Positions 26,836-35,040 of a DNA stretch of 64,000 nt are shown here, one piece after another. A program made the position numbers and the translations under genes. The stretch lies in assembly GCA_021373015.1 (NCBI GenBank), contig JAJFTJ010000004.1, forward strand, positions 1 to 64,000, written 5' to 3'. The stretch comes from Nitrospiraceae bacterium (GTDB lineage Bacteria > Nitrospirota > Thermodesulfovibrionia > Thermodesulfovibrionales > UBA1546). The stretch's first letter is position 1, and every line of letters starts with the position of its first letter. Under the pieces are notes generated by a model. The model saw nothing but the letters and a program-made list of their open reading frames with translations. It did not search any database and was not told the origin of the DNA.

Positions 26836-28245
26836 ATGGGAATAAAATTTCAAAAATACACGAACAAAAAATTCTGGGCTTTAATTATACTGCTCTCTCT
26901 GATTCTGGCTCCGGGTTTTGATATTGCCTTTGCCCAATCCACTGACAAAGGACCGCCTGTATCAATCGAGCTCAGAGATGTTGAACTCAGAGATGTTTTA
27001 AGAGCCCTGGGGCAGGAACACGGCATAAACATTATCATCGATGAAAAAATCACAGGCAAGGTTACTGTAAGCCTCAGGCAGGTCCCTCTTTGGGATGCAA
27101 TTGATTCCATTCTTAAAGGCAAAGGTTTTGCATATATAAGGGAAGATAATATTGTAAGAGTCGTTCCTATGGCAGAAGATGAAGATCTTATTACCAACAC
27201 TTTTACTGTTAAATATGCAAATCCAAAAGATATTGAGCCTGTAATAAAAAAGATATTAAGCAAAAAAGGCGACGTAATATCAGACACCAGAAGCAATACT
27301 TTAGTAATAAAAGATACTCCTTCGGGCATTAACAGGGCAGAACAACTGCTTAAAAAAGTTGATATAAAAACAGGCCAGATAATGATCGAGGCAAAAATCG
27401 TCGAGGTTAACACTAATGCAAGCAAGGAATTAGGCATACAGTGGGGCACAACCTTCAACAAAGGGGATTTGGTAGTTTACGGAGGAGGGAGTAAAGCAAC
27501 TGGAACAACTGTTGATCCAACTGCAACTACAATTCCAACTGCAACTACAGGACTTGCAACTTCTACTACTGCAAATACATCTCCGCTAACAATGGGCACA
27601 GGCACTTTTGGAAATGCCTTTAATGTAAATCTGCCGGCAGCAATCGGAGCAGGTTACGGGGGGGCAATTGGCATCGGTCTATTGGCAAAAAACATTGTCC
27701 TTGATCTTCAGTTATCTGCGCTTGAAGTGCAGGGTAACGCTAAAATATTATCAAGCCCAAAGGTAATGGTTCTTGATAATCAGGAAGCGACAATTTCAAG
27801 CGGCACGCAGATACTTATTCCTACTACAACTACAGTTGGAACAAGTGTGGGCACAGGAGGCAGCACCGGTACATCAACAGGAACTACAACAACTGGAGTT
27901 ACTGAAAAAGAAGCTACCTTGCGTTTGACTGTTACTCCCAGGGTATTAGATAATAACCAGATTTCTCTAAAGATATCCGCAAAGAGAGAGGAATTTGATT
28001 TTAGCCGTGCTGTTCTTGGAATTCCTCCTAAAGTTTCCCGCGAAACACAGACAGCAGTTATAGTGAAAAACGGAGAAACAATTGTGATCGGCGGCATATT
28101 TACCGAGACCGGCAGTGAAGGTGAAAGCGGTGTCCCTTTGCTTTCAAAGATTCCTTTAATCGGCTGGTTGTTTAAAAAAGAGACCAGCTCAAAAATAAGG
28201 ACAGAGCTTCTGATATTCATAACACCTCAGATTAAAACAGAATAG
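26836..28245 (+). CDS. pilQ: Type IV pilus secretin PilQ, compact form
   Basis: 469 residues, shorter than proteobacterial PilQ because the N-terminal AMIN domains are absent. Signal peptide (about 1-34, ending AFA), STN-type N0 domain (VELRDVLRALGQEHGINIII), N1 domain (NTFTVKYANPKDIEPVIKKI), then the secretin barrel with VMVLDNQEATISSGTQI and VVIGGIFTE and GWLFKKE near the end. Thr/Gly-rich low-complexity loops occur near residues 217-250 and 333-352. It forms the outer-membrane pore. Last gene of the operon. Confidence 0.93.
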   Translation: MGIKFQKYTNKKFWALIILLSLILAPGFDIAFAQSTDKGPPVSIELRDVELRDVLRALGQEHGINIIIDEKITGKVTVSLRQVPLWDAIDSILKGKGFAYIREDNIVRVVPMAEDEDLITNTFTVKYANPKDIEPVIKKILSKKGDVISDTRSNTLVIKDTPSGINRAEQLLKKVDIKTGQIMIEAKIVEVNTNASKELGIQWGTTFNKGDLVVYGGGSKATGTTVDPTATTIPTATTGLATSTTANTSPLTMGTGTFGNAFNVNLPAAIGAGYGGAIGIGLLAKNIVLDLQLSALEVQGNAKILSSPKVMVLDNQEATISSGTQILIPTTTTVGTSVGTGGSTGTSTGTTTTGVTEKEATLRLTVTPRVLDNNQISLKISAKREEFDFSRAVLGIPPKVSRETQTAVIVKNGETIVIGGIFTETGSEGESGVPLLSKIPLIGWLFKKETSSKIRTELLIFITPQIKTE

Positions 28246-28247
28246 CA

Positions 28248-28476
28248 TTGATCACAAGAGCGCTAAGAGACGTCTACAGGATTAATCTTGGCGTTAAAAA
28301 ATCTGAAAGAAAAAAATCTCCTAGCATGTATCCTTAATAAAAAAGTCTCATTTGCAGACAGAGGTAATGTAAGCGCCCCTTTTCATCAGGATTTTGTTTT
28401 CTTTACGCCTGATGTTAAACTTATTAATGCCTATGGCAAAACAGAGATACTTATGAAAAACGGTAAATTCTCATGA
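28248..28476 (+). pseudogene. Remnant of an M29-type aminopeptidase
   Basis: Two short coding pieces in different frames. From 28248 the frame gives LITRALRDVYRINLGVKKSER, which resembles the N-terminus of family M29 aminopeptidases. From about 28320, one frame over, comes GNVSAPFHQDFVFFTPDV and ILMKNGKF, resembling their C-terminus (the IHxDxV region and nGkF end). The few hundred residues between, with the metal ligands, are missing. An open frame starting with TTG at 28288 exists but is explained as the tail of this remnant. Its stop overlaps cutA. The assignment is by motif memory. Confidence 0.55.
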
Positions 28477-28799
28477 CTAAATTAATAGAAAACATCATAG
28501 TATTTATCACAGCACAAAATGAAGAAAAGGCTGTAAACATCGCAAAAGCCCTTGTGCAAGAAAAACTTGCAGGCTGTGTGAATATAGTTAAAAATATACG
28601 CTCCATCTACACTTGGCAGGATAAAATTGAAGATGAGTCTGAAGTCTTAATGATTATAAAAACCAAGAGTTCCTTGTTTGAAAAACTTAATGCAAAGGTA
28701 AAAGCTCTCCACAGTTATACTGTTCCTGAAATTATTGCCATACCTATAGTTAATGGCTCAGATGATTACCTTAAGTGGCTCAATGAAGTTACAGATTAA
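28473..28799 (+). CDS. cutA: CutA1 divalent-cation tolerance protein
   Basis: 108 residues, normal length. EKLAGCVNIVKNIRSIYTW is the family core (split AGCVNIV and SIYTWQDKIEDESE), followed by MIIKTKSSLFEKL and YTVPEIIAIPI. CutA forms a very stable cytoplasmic trimer associated with copper and other metal tolerance; its mechanism is not settled. The start overlaps the stop of the preceding remnant, the end overlaps the lipoprotein gene. Confidence 0.93.
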   Translation: MTKLIENIIVFITAQNEEKAVNIAKALVQEKLAGCVNIVKNIRSIYTWQDKIEDESEVLMIIKTKSSLFEKLNAKVKALHSYTVPEIIAIPIVNGSDDYLKWLNEVTD

Positions 28800-29688
28800 A
28801 CTTAAAACTTTATTATTAATATTTTTTCTTGTTTGTATGGCTTCAATATCATGCAACAGACTTTCAGAAGAGAAACCTGTAAAGAAAACAGAACAAAAAT
28901 ACGCCATCTCAATTCTTCCCACTCCTGTACTAAGCAGTACTGACTTTTCTGAAATTTTTGGCGGGAATGATGGAAAAACATTAAAACTAAACAAGAAAAA
29001 ATTTATTGAAGAGGTTGAATTTATTGCTTTTCCGCAAACTGTTTTTACAGTTGAAGAAGAAATCAGAAAAAACAACATTAATATTTTCAGAGTAACGAGC
29101 AAAGAATATCCTTATAAGAATGCCTCTGGGTACTACATTGACAGCAGATTTGTGGAGATAAAAAAAACAAGACCAATTGAGAGAGTAAAAAATCTTCCTG
29201 ATAAGAACACAATTATTAACAAACTAATCTCAATGCAGGGCTCGATATATGTGTGGGGAGGTAATTACTCAAGTGGAATTTCAGAAATGCTGAATTTTTA
29301 TAGGCCATCAGCTGATTTGCCAACTGATATCACAACACGATGGATACTAAAAGGAGTCGACTGTTCAGGTTTGTTATACGAAGCAACAAACGGGTACACT
29401 CCCAGAAACACTGAATCTCTCTTTTATTTCGGAACTGGGGTTGACATTGAAAACTTAAAGGCAGACAAAATAATACAAAAACTCAGATCTCTGGACATTA
29501 TAGTCTACAAAAGACATGTAATTATTGTTCTTGATAACAAGAAAGTTATTGAAAGCACAATAACTGAAGGCGTGAAAGTCAAAAGTCTAGAAAAAACAAT
29601 CATAAATATTATTAAAAATATTCACCCTGCAAATGAATATAAAGCTGACAAAAATAACTTTGTTGTTAGAAGATGGTATCCAGAATAA
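28783..29688 (+). CDS. NlpC/P60-family lipoprotein peptidase
   Basis: About 301 residues from the ATG at 28783, chosen because it begins a clean lipoprotein signal: KLQIKLKTLLLIFFLV followed by lipobox SISC with C24. The middle (about 60-130) is an SH3-like N-terminal extension. The NlpC/P60 catalytic domain shows YVWGGN, the nucleophile C194 in GVDCSGL, and the histidine H244 in KRHVIIVLDNKKVIEST. It should cut peptidoglycan stem peptides from the periplasmic face of a membrane. The start overlaps cutA by 17 bases; it converges on the bactofilin gene. Confidence 0.8.
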   Translation: MKLQIKLKTLLLIFFLVCMASISCNRLSEEKPVKKTEQKYAISILPTPVLSSTDFSEIFGGNDGKTLKLNKKKFIEEVEFIAFPQTVFTVEEEIRKNNINIFRVTSKEYPYKNASGYYIDSRFVEIKKTRPIERVKNLPDKNTIINKLISMQGSIYVWGGNYSSGISEMLNFYRPSADLPTDITTRWILKGVDCSGLLYEATNGYTPRNTESLFYFGTGVDIENLKADKIIQKLRSLDIIVYKRHVIIVLDNKKVIESTITEGVKVKSLEKTIINIIKNIHPANEYKADKNNFVVRRWYPE

Positions 29689-29706
29689 ATATAAGTTTTT
29701 AGAATC

Positions 29707-30093
29707 CTAAATTACTGCTTTCGAAGTAACTCCAGATTTAGCGTTTGATTCTCCAGATTCTTTTTTGAGCATAGCTGAATGTCCGTTAAAAACAGCTCCC
29801 TCTGCAACAGTAAGCTTCTTGGTTGTAATTTCACCCATAACCTGACCCTTGGGTTTCATTTCTATTATTTCACTGGCTTTAATATTTCCGTCAACTTTAC
29901 CGCCTATTACAACACCCCTTGCTGAAATATCACCTTTGAGATTTGATCCCTCGCCAAGGATAAGCCAGTCAGCTTCAACATTGCCTTCCACTTTACCATC
30001 TATTCTCACTGTCCCCTTTGCTATTACATTTCCCTTAAAATGACTATTTAGTCCGATAAAAGATTCAAGTTTTTCTGTATTCTTTGAAAACAT
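29707..30093 (-). CDS. Bactofilin
   Basis: 128 residues: a short N-terminus, then the right-handed beta-helix of repeating short strands (GNVIAKGTVRIDGKVEGN, DISARGVVIGGKVDGN, EGAVFNGH), the bactofilin pattern, and a polar tail. Bactofilins polymerise at the membrane and position peptidoglycan enzymes. The gene follows an M23 peptidase by 17 bases, a partnership known from several species in cell-shape control. A clear AAGGAGAT precedes the ATG. Confidence 0.92.
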   Translation of the reverse strand: MFSKNTEKLESFIGLNSHFKGNVIAKGTVRIDGKVEGNVEADWLILGEGSNLKGDISARGVVIGGKVDGNIKASEIIEMKPKGQVMGEITTKKLTVAEGAVFNGHSAMLKKESGESNAKSGVTSKAVI

Positions 30094-30110
30094 CAGATAT
30101 CTCCTTTTAT

Positions 30111-30974
30111 TTAGCTATTATCCTCAGAAAACGCTTGAGGACCCTGCGGTCCCATAAATTTTCTCGGATTTATTGGTTTGCTGTTTTTCCATATTTCGTA
30201 ATGACTGTGTGGGCCTGTGGAATTCCCGGTTGTTCCGGCATAAGAAATTACTTCTCCTCTTTTTATACGCTGACCTACTTTTACTGCATTCTGTTTATTA
30301 TGCGCATAAAGAGTTGAATAACCAAACCCATGTTCAATAACAACAAGATTGCCGCTGCCGCCATTCCATCCTGAAAAGCTTACAATACCGTCTGCAGTTG
30401 CAGTAACAGGATTACCAGGAGATGCAGCTATATCAATCCCTGAATGAAAACCTTTCTCTCCTGTTTTTGGATGATCTCTCATACCAAAAGGAGATGTTAT
30501 ATTGCCTGTAACAGGCCAGCCTTTAGGTGTTGCCATATAAAGGTCTCTCTGCTGGCTTAGGTAATCTCTTATGTCTCCAACTTTTTCAACGGTGTTTTTA
30601 ATTTGAAGCTTAAGCGTTTCCATATCAATTGAACCGCTGTCAGAGGTATCGACATTTTCAAGCACTTTGTCTTTTGACTTAAGAGAAAATAATTTTTTGA
30701 ATTCAACTTCAGCTTTTTTAAGCGCTTCCATCGTAGATTTAATTTCTATAAATTGACTTGAATAATATGTCAGTTTTTCTTTCATCCTGTAATATTCAAA
30801 TGCATCAACAGCTACTGAAAAAACATAGACTGTGCCTATTAACCATAGGACTATTGAGATTGCAATTCCAATTGATGGGATTTTGAGATTGACAGTTTTT
30901 CTGCTGGTGTGCGGTATCAGCATTATAGTGATAGGAGTAAAAGCCTTTTTAAGGAAGAGTTTTATTTTATACAT
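30111..30974 (-). CDS. M23 metallopeptidase with membrane anchor
   Basis: 287 residues. One membrane helix (about 35-57), a coiled-coil segment (about 60-140) and a C-terminal LytM/M23 domain: FGMRDHPKTGEKGFHSGIDIAA (zinc ligands H and D, split here by the loop), GNLVVIEHGFGYSTLYAHN and GPHSHYEIWK. It cuts peptide crosslinks of peptidoglycan. It overlaps purM by 8 bases and precedes bactofilin. Confidence 0.93.
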   Translation of the reverse strand: MYKIKLFLKKAFTPITIMLIPHTSRKTVNLKIPSIGIAISIVLWLIGTVYVFSVAVDAFEYYRMKEKLTYYSSQFIEIKSTMEALKKAEVEFKKLFSLKSKDKVLENVDTSDSGSIDMETLKLQIKNTVEKVGDIRDYLSQQRDLYMATPKGWPVTGNITSPFGMRDHPKTGEKGFHSGIDIAASPGNPVTATADGIVSFSGWNGGSGNLVVIEHGFGYSTLYAHNKQNAVKVGQRIKRGEVISYAGTTGNSTGPHSHYEIWKNSKPINPRKFMGPQGPQAFSEDNS

Positions 30975-31998
30975 ATCTCACACCTCTGCCTCCTTTCTCA
31001 ATATTCCCAATTGAAAAAGCATTATACCCGGTTTTACTCAAAAGACCCAGCGTCTTGTCCGCTTCATCAGAAGATACTATTATAATATAACCTACCCCTA
31101 GATTGAAAGTCTTTCTCATGTCGTCTTCAGGCACACCGCCAATATCTTTTATTAGATTGAATATTGGGGGGATATTCCATGAGCCTTGCTTGATAACAGC
31201 AGACACGCCCTTTGGGAATATTCTGGGAAGATTCCCAGTAATTCCTCCGCCTGTTATATGCGCCATTCCCTTAACTGTTATTTTATTTCTTATGGCATTG
31301 AATGCCTTAACATAAATCCTTGTAGGTTTAAGAATCTCTTCACCAAGAGTCATGCCAAGTTCATCAATATATGAATTTATGTCCATTTTTTTTACATCAA
31401 AGAAAATCTTCCTGACTAATGAATATCCATTGCTATGAATCCCGCTTGAAGCAATCCCTATTATTGCATCGCCTTTTTTTATCTTCGAACCATTAATTAT
31501 TTTTGTCTTATCAACTGCTCCGACTGCAAAACCAGAAAGATCATATTCTCCGTCTGGATAGAATCCAGGCATTTCTGCTGTTTCTCCTCCAATCAACGCA
31601 CATCCAGCCTGTTTGCATCCTTCAACGATTCCTTCGATAACCTCCGCTGCTTTTTCAGGATACAGCTTTCCGGAAGCAAAATAATCAAGAAAAAAAAGTG
31701 GCTCTGCTCCGCTTGTAAGGATATCATTAACGCACATTGCCACAAGATCAATGCCGACACTATTATGTATATCCATCATAAAGGCAATCTTCAGTTTTGT
31801 ACCAACACCGTCAGTGCCGCTTACAAGCACAGGATGTTTAAATTTTTTCAGATCTACCTTGAAAAGCGCATTGAAAGATCCAATGTCCGTCATGACCTCG
31901 GGTCTAAACGTCCGTTTTACTTTTGAGGAGATAAGGGATATGAATCTATCTCCCTCGTCTATATCTACTCCTGCTTTTTTATAGGTAATACTGCGCAT
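30967..31998 (-). CDS. purM: Phosphoribosylformylglycinamidine cyclo-ligase
   Basis: 343 residues, normal length. VSGTDGVGTKLKIAF, CVNDILTSGAEPLFFLDYFA, GGETAEMPGFY and HITGGGITGNLPR are the PurM signatures (ATP and substrate binding). It closes the imidazole ring to AIR, the fifth step of purine synthesis. Start preceded by AGGAG. It is first in purM-M23-bactofilin; a strong terminator lies about 95 bases upstream and isolates it from the redox operon. Confidence 0.96.
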   Translation of the reverse strand: MRSITYKKAGVDIDEGDRFISLISSKVKRTFRPEVMTDIGSFNALFKVDLKKFKHPVLVSGTDGVGTKLKIAFMMDIHNSVGIDLVAMCVNDILTSGAEPLFFLDYFASGKLYPEKAAEVIEGIVEGCKQAGCALIGGETAEMPGFYPDGEYDLSGFAVGAVDKTKIINGSKIKKGDAIIGIASSGIHSNGYSLVRKIFFDVKKMDINSYIDELGMTLGEEILKPTRIYVKAFNAIRNKITVKGMAHITGGGITGNLPRIFPKGVSAVIKQGSWNIPPIFNLIKDIGGVPEDDMRKTFNLGVGYIIIVSSDEADKTLGLLSKTGYNAFSIGNIEKGGRGVRYV

Positions 31999-32090
31999 AA
32001 AAAAACTCCTGTCTGCTGTTTTTTGACAATTAGTATGGTATCACATTTTGTTAAATTTTGAGAAGATGTCTGGAATGTTTTACAAGAAAA

Positions 32091-32130
32091 AAGCCTGCGC
32101 CCTTTAAATGGCGCAGGCTTCGCTTTTTTT
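32091..32130 (-). terminator. Rho-independent terminator of the redox operon
   Basis: Perfect 11-base stem AAGCCTGCGCC / GGCGCAGGCTT (32091-32101 with 32110-32120), loop of 8 bases. On the minus strand it runs into TTTTTTCTTG; on the plus strand it is followed by CGCTTTTTTT, so it may work in both directions. It lies directly after the NrfD-like gene. Confidence 0.9.
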
Positions 32131-32150
32131 ATATCATTAATACGCTTTTA

Positions 32151-33347
32151 TTAGTGATCTGCCTGCTGATGCTTCTTAAACCACGGATACGCAAACTTAA
32201 ATAAAAGAATGAACATGATCGCGCCCAGAGCCCACACCCCGCTTGCAATCACTATCTCATTAATGTTAGGAGAATACTCATAGATGTCTCCGAGAGCATC
32301 AGGTATAAAGCCTGGAACTACAAGACCTAATCCCTTTTCAATATATACGCCGACTATGAGAAGCGCGCATGCAATATTGAGCGTGAGGAACCTGTTCTTC
32401 AGAGAAGGGAATAACAACATTACAAAAGCTACAGTGTTCATCGCAACCGCAGTCCATATCCAAGGCACAAGATTGGTCTTGCCGTCCAGACCGAAGAAAA
32501 GGTAGTGCATTGAAGCGCCATGCACTGTATTTGAGTAAAAGTCAGTAAATATCTCTGTAAGAAGCAAGAATATATTAATTGCAAGGGCATAAGTTACAAC
32601 ATCAGCAATCTTGAATAATGCCTTGTCCTCAATTTTTATATCAGTATTTTTTCTTATGAGCTGGAATACCAGTATCATCAGTGCAGGACCAGAACAAAAT
32701 GCTGAAGCAATAAATCGCGGCGCCACAACAGCAATGTTCCACATAGGTCTAGCCTTTATAGAAGCATACAGGAATGCTGTGACTGTATGAATGCTGATTG
32801 CAAAAGGTATTGAAATGAGAACAATTGGCCAAAGAATTTTCATATTATAGTCTCTGTTGTGCGCATATTGATAAAGCACATAAACGAGAGCTAGCAGATT
32901 GATTGCCAGATATCCGTTCAAAACCAATACATCCCATGCCATCATGGAACCCGGCAAATTCATCTTACCTATAACAGGCAGGGTATGCCATGCCCTTAGC
33001 GGCTGGCCTATATCAACTGCAACAAACAGTATACACATGGAAACAGCAACAACTGCCATCATCTCGCCAAAGAGCACAATCTCTTTTATCGGCTTGAATG
33101 AATATATATAAGCAGGGATTACCAGTATCACTGCTGCTGCTGCAACTCCCACAAGGAAAGTGAAGTTGGCGATATAAAATCCCCATGACACCTGGTCTCT
33201 CATCGCTGTCAGGATCAGACCTTTTGAGTACTGATTCGCGTATGTCAATGCTGCCACTGCAAGAATTCCAAAGAGCACAGCCATGGTAATGTAATACCTT
33301 GTGTGTCCTTCAAATATATGTTTAATCCCTTTTATAAAATGAATCAT
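32151..33347 (-). CDS. NrfD/HybB-like integral membrane quinone-interacting subunit
   Basis: 398 residues with about ten hydrophobic helices; WGFYIANFTFLVGVAAAAV near the N-terminus and the ARPMWNIAVVAPRFIASAFCSGPAL region are typical of the NrfD/PsrC family (HybB branch). It exchanges electrons between menaquinol and the Fe-S subunit on the outer face. The ATG overlaps the Fe-S gene by 4 bases. Together with the tetrahaem cytochrome it forms a quinone-linked module without a molybdopterin catalytic subunit. Confidence 0.88.
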   Translation of the reverse strand: MIHFIKGIKHIFEGHTRYYITMAVLFGILAVAALTYANQYSKGLILTAMRDQVSWGFYIANFTFLVGVAAAAVILVIPAYIYSFKPIKEIVLFGEMMAVVAVSMCILFVAVDIGQPLRAWHTLPVIGKMNLPGSMMAWDVLVLNGYLAINLLALVYVLYQYAHNRDYNMKILWPIVLISIPFAISIHTVTAFLYASIKARPMWNIAVVAPRFIASAFCSGPALMILVFQLIRKNTDIKIEDKALFKIADVVTYALAINIFLLLTEIFTDFYSNTVHGASMHYLFFGLDGKTNLVPWIWTAVAMNTVAFVMLLFPSLKNRFLTLNIACALLIVGVYIEKGLGLVVPGFIPDALGDIYEYSPNINEIVIASGVWALGAIMFILLFKFAYPWFKKHQQADH

Positions 33348-34276
33348 GGCTTCCTCCTATTACCAACACCGAAGAAATAGTAGAACTGTGGTTTTGTGTT
33401 GAGTTCCTCTTTTAATCTGAAGACCCTGTAGTTTTCGATGCAATACCTTATCTCACTGTTAGGATCAAGGAGATTACCGAATTTTCTTGCGCCGACAGGA
33501 CATGCCTCAACGCATGCAGGATATCTTCCGTTTCTGCTTCTCTGGATACAGAATGTGCATTTTTCAACAACACCTTTATATCTAGGTCTGTTGCCGAGGT
33601 AATGTGTATTTGCATTTAATTCCTCTACGGGAATGTTCGGCTTTGCCCAGTTAAAGTGTCTTGCACCATAAGGACATGCTGCCATGCAGTATCTGCAGCC
33701 AATGCACCAGTTGTAATCTACAACAACAATCCCGTCCTTCTCTTTCCATGTTGCTGTAGCAGGACATGCCTTTACGCATGGCGGATCCGCACACTGTTGA
33801 CACTGAACAGGCATATAGAAATATCCAGGCTCAGGAACAAGATCAGGATTATAATACCTGTCTGATTTCTCAAGATCATAAAGCTTCTCGCCTTTCTTCA
33901 TCTTGAGGACTGTAATCCATTGTATCTCAGGATCTCTTGACTGATTATTCTCCGTGACGCACGCATGAACACAGCGTCTGCATCCTATACATCTTGCAAT
34001 ATCAAGCCCATAGCCGTAGATAACGTTCTCCTGAGGTTTTGTTGCATTTACACTTACAGGTTTCTTGTATTCCTGAGAATATTCATTCTCCAGTCTCTTA
34101 AGAACCTTTGCTATATCTGCTTCACTCAATTCAGTAAAATGCTTCTGGAGAAATGATTCCCAGAAAGCGTCTGCCTTATCAAGCGGCAGAGCAACAGCGG
34201 CTGCACCTATAGCAGCGCCTTTCAAAAAAGTCCTGCGGTCAATCTTCTTCTCTCCACTTTTATTTTTTTTATTCAT
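33344..34276 (-). CDS. Tat-exported ferredoxin-type Fe-S subunit
   Basis: About 310 residues from the ATG at 34276, chosen because GAGGGA lies seven bases upstream; an ATG 15 bases earlier is the alternative. Tat signal RRTFLKGAAIGAAAVALP, then four cysteine clusters: CIGCRRCVHAC, CQQCADPPCVKACP, CIGCRYCMAACPYGA and CTFCIQ...CVEACPVGA, which bind four 4Fe-4S centres as in HybA/DsrO/PsrB relatives. It is exported folded and wires the NrfD-like protein to the cytochrome. Confidence 0.9.
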   Translation of the reverse strand: MNKKNKSGEKKIDRRTFLKGAAIGAAAVALPLDKADAFWESFLQKHFTELSEADIAKVLKRLENEYSQEYKKPVSVNATKPQENVIYGYGLDIARCIGCRRCVHACVTENNQSRDPEIQWITVLKMKKGEKLYDLEKSDRYYNPDLVPEPGYFYMPVQCQQCADPPCVKACPATATWKEKDGIVVVDYNWCIGCRYCMAACPYGARHFNWAKPNIPVEELNANTHYLGNRPRYKGVVEKCTFCIQRSRNGRYPACVEACPVGARKFGNLLDPNSEIRYCIENYRVFRLKEELNTKPQFYYFFGVGNRRKP

Positions 34277-34303
34277 ATCTCTATCCCTCATAATAATAAT
34301 TTT

Positions 34304-34837
34304 TTATTTTGTCTTAGCAGGCAGCTTTATGTTTTCCGGCCTCATTGGCGGCTGAAGAGGCTTTATAGCCTGGAATGCCGGTGAGTGCGGGTTGTGACAA
34401 TTCAGACAATTTTCATACAACTTCTTTCCAGTCCACATTCCGATTCTCTTGCCATGAGTTCCAGCCTTCCACTCACGCGCAACCCTTCCATGACATTGAG
34501 CGCATAGATTGACAGCATTTGTAATATCAACGAGCTGGCCGTCGGCAAGTTTAAGTTTGTTGCGGTCATTCGGATTGTGACAGTTGAAACACCATCCTGC
34601 AGTCATGTGCTGCAACTTGATCTCTGTATGAAGTGTAAGCGTTCTTTGCTTTGCATTAGCAGGCATTGTTGCATGACAGTTTGAACACGGGAAAAAACCT
34701 TTTGTTATAGGCGGCTGTGGTGCAACAGTGTCACCAGGCGCAATCTGTTCCTGAGCTGCTTCAATTCCGAAGCAGACAACAAGAGCGAGCACCGAAGTAA
34801 TCAGAATTACGAGAAATATACTTTGCTTTCTTGTCAT
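34304..34837 (-). CDS. Periplasmic tetrahaem c-type cytochrome
   Basis: 177 residues. Signal peptide (about 1-27), then four CxxCH haem sites at 51-55 (CSNCH), 83-87 (CFNCH), 112-116 (CAQCH) and 144-148 (CLNCH), with spare histidines that can be distal ligands. First gene of the three-gene redox operon. Comparable three-part modules are known from metal-reducing Geobacter (Cbc type) and sulfate reducers (the DsrJOP part of DsrMKJOP, where DsrJ is trihaem). The electron partner is unknown. Confidence 0.9.
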   Translation of the reverse strand: MTRKQSIFLVILITSVLALVVCFGIEAAQEQIAPGDTVAPQPPITKGFFPCSNCHATMPANAKQRTLTLHTEIKLQHMTAGWCFNCHNPNDRNKLKLADGQLVDITNAVNLCAQCHGRVAREWKAGTHGKRIGMWTGKKLYENCLNCHNPHSPAFQAIKPLQPPMRPENIKLPAKTK

Positions 34838-34878
34838 AACTACTCCTCTTGAGCTTATTAGATAAGATTAGAATAAAC

Positions 34879-34913
34879 GAGTAAGTATATCTCACTCAAA
34901 TTAAAAAAATCAA
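34879..34913 (-). promoter_or_regulatory. Promoter with overlapping palindrome upstream of the cytochrome gene
   Basis: On the minus strand TTGATT (34913-34908) and TATACT (34889-34884) are spaced by 18 bases. The -10 box lies inside an imperfect palindrome GAGTGAG-ATATA-CTTACTC (34897-34879), six of seven arm bases matching: a candidate operator for a repressor or redox regulator. AGAGGAG precedes the cytochrome ATG. Confidence 0.5.
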
Positions 34914-35040
34914 TGTTAAATAGAATAAGAATCCAACTAAAAAAATGAAATATTTTTTATAAATTTATAAATATTATTTATATACACAAAACAGAAATAT
35001 CGTCTTAACCCTTTGTCAGAATTAAGCCTGTAAAATACAT

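Noticed and set aside
28288-28476. 62-residue frame read as a real small gene
   Set aside because: It has no ribosome-binding site, starts with TTG, and its C-terminal part reads as the end of an M29 aminopeptidase; the missing middle makes a remnant the better reading.
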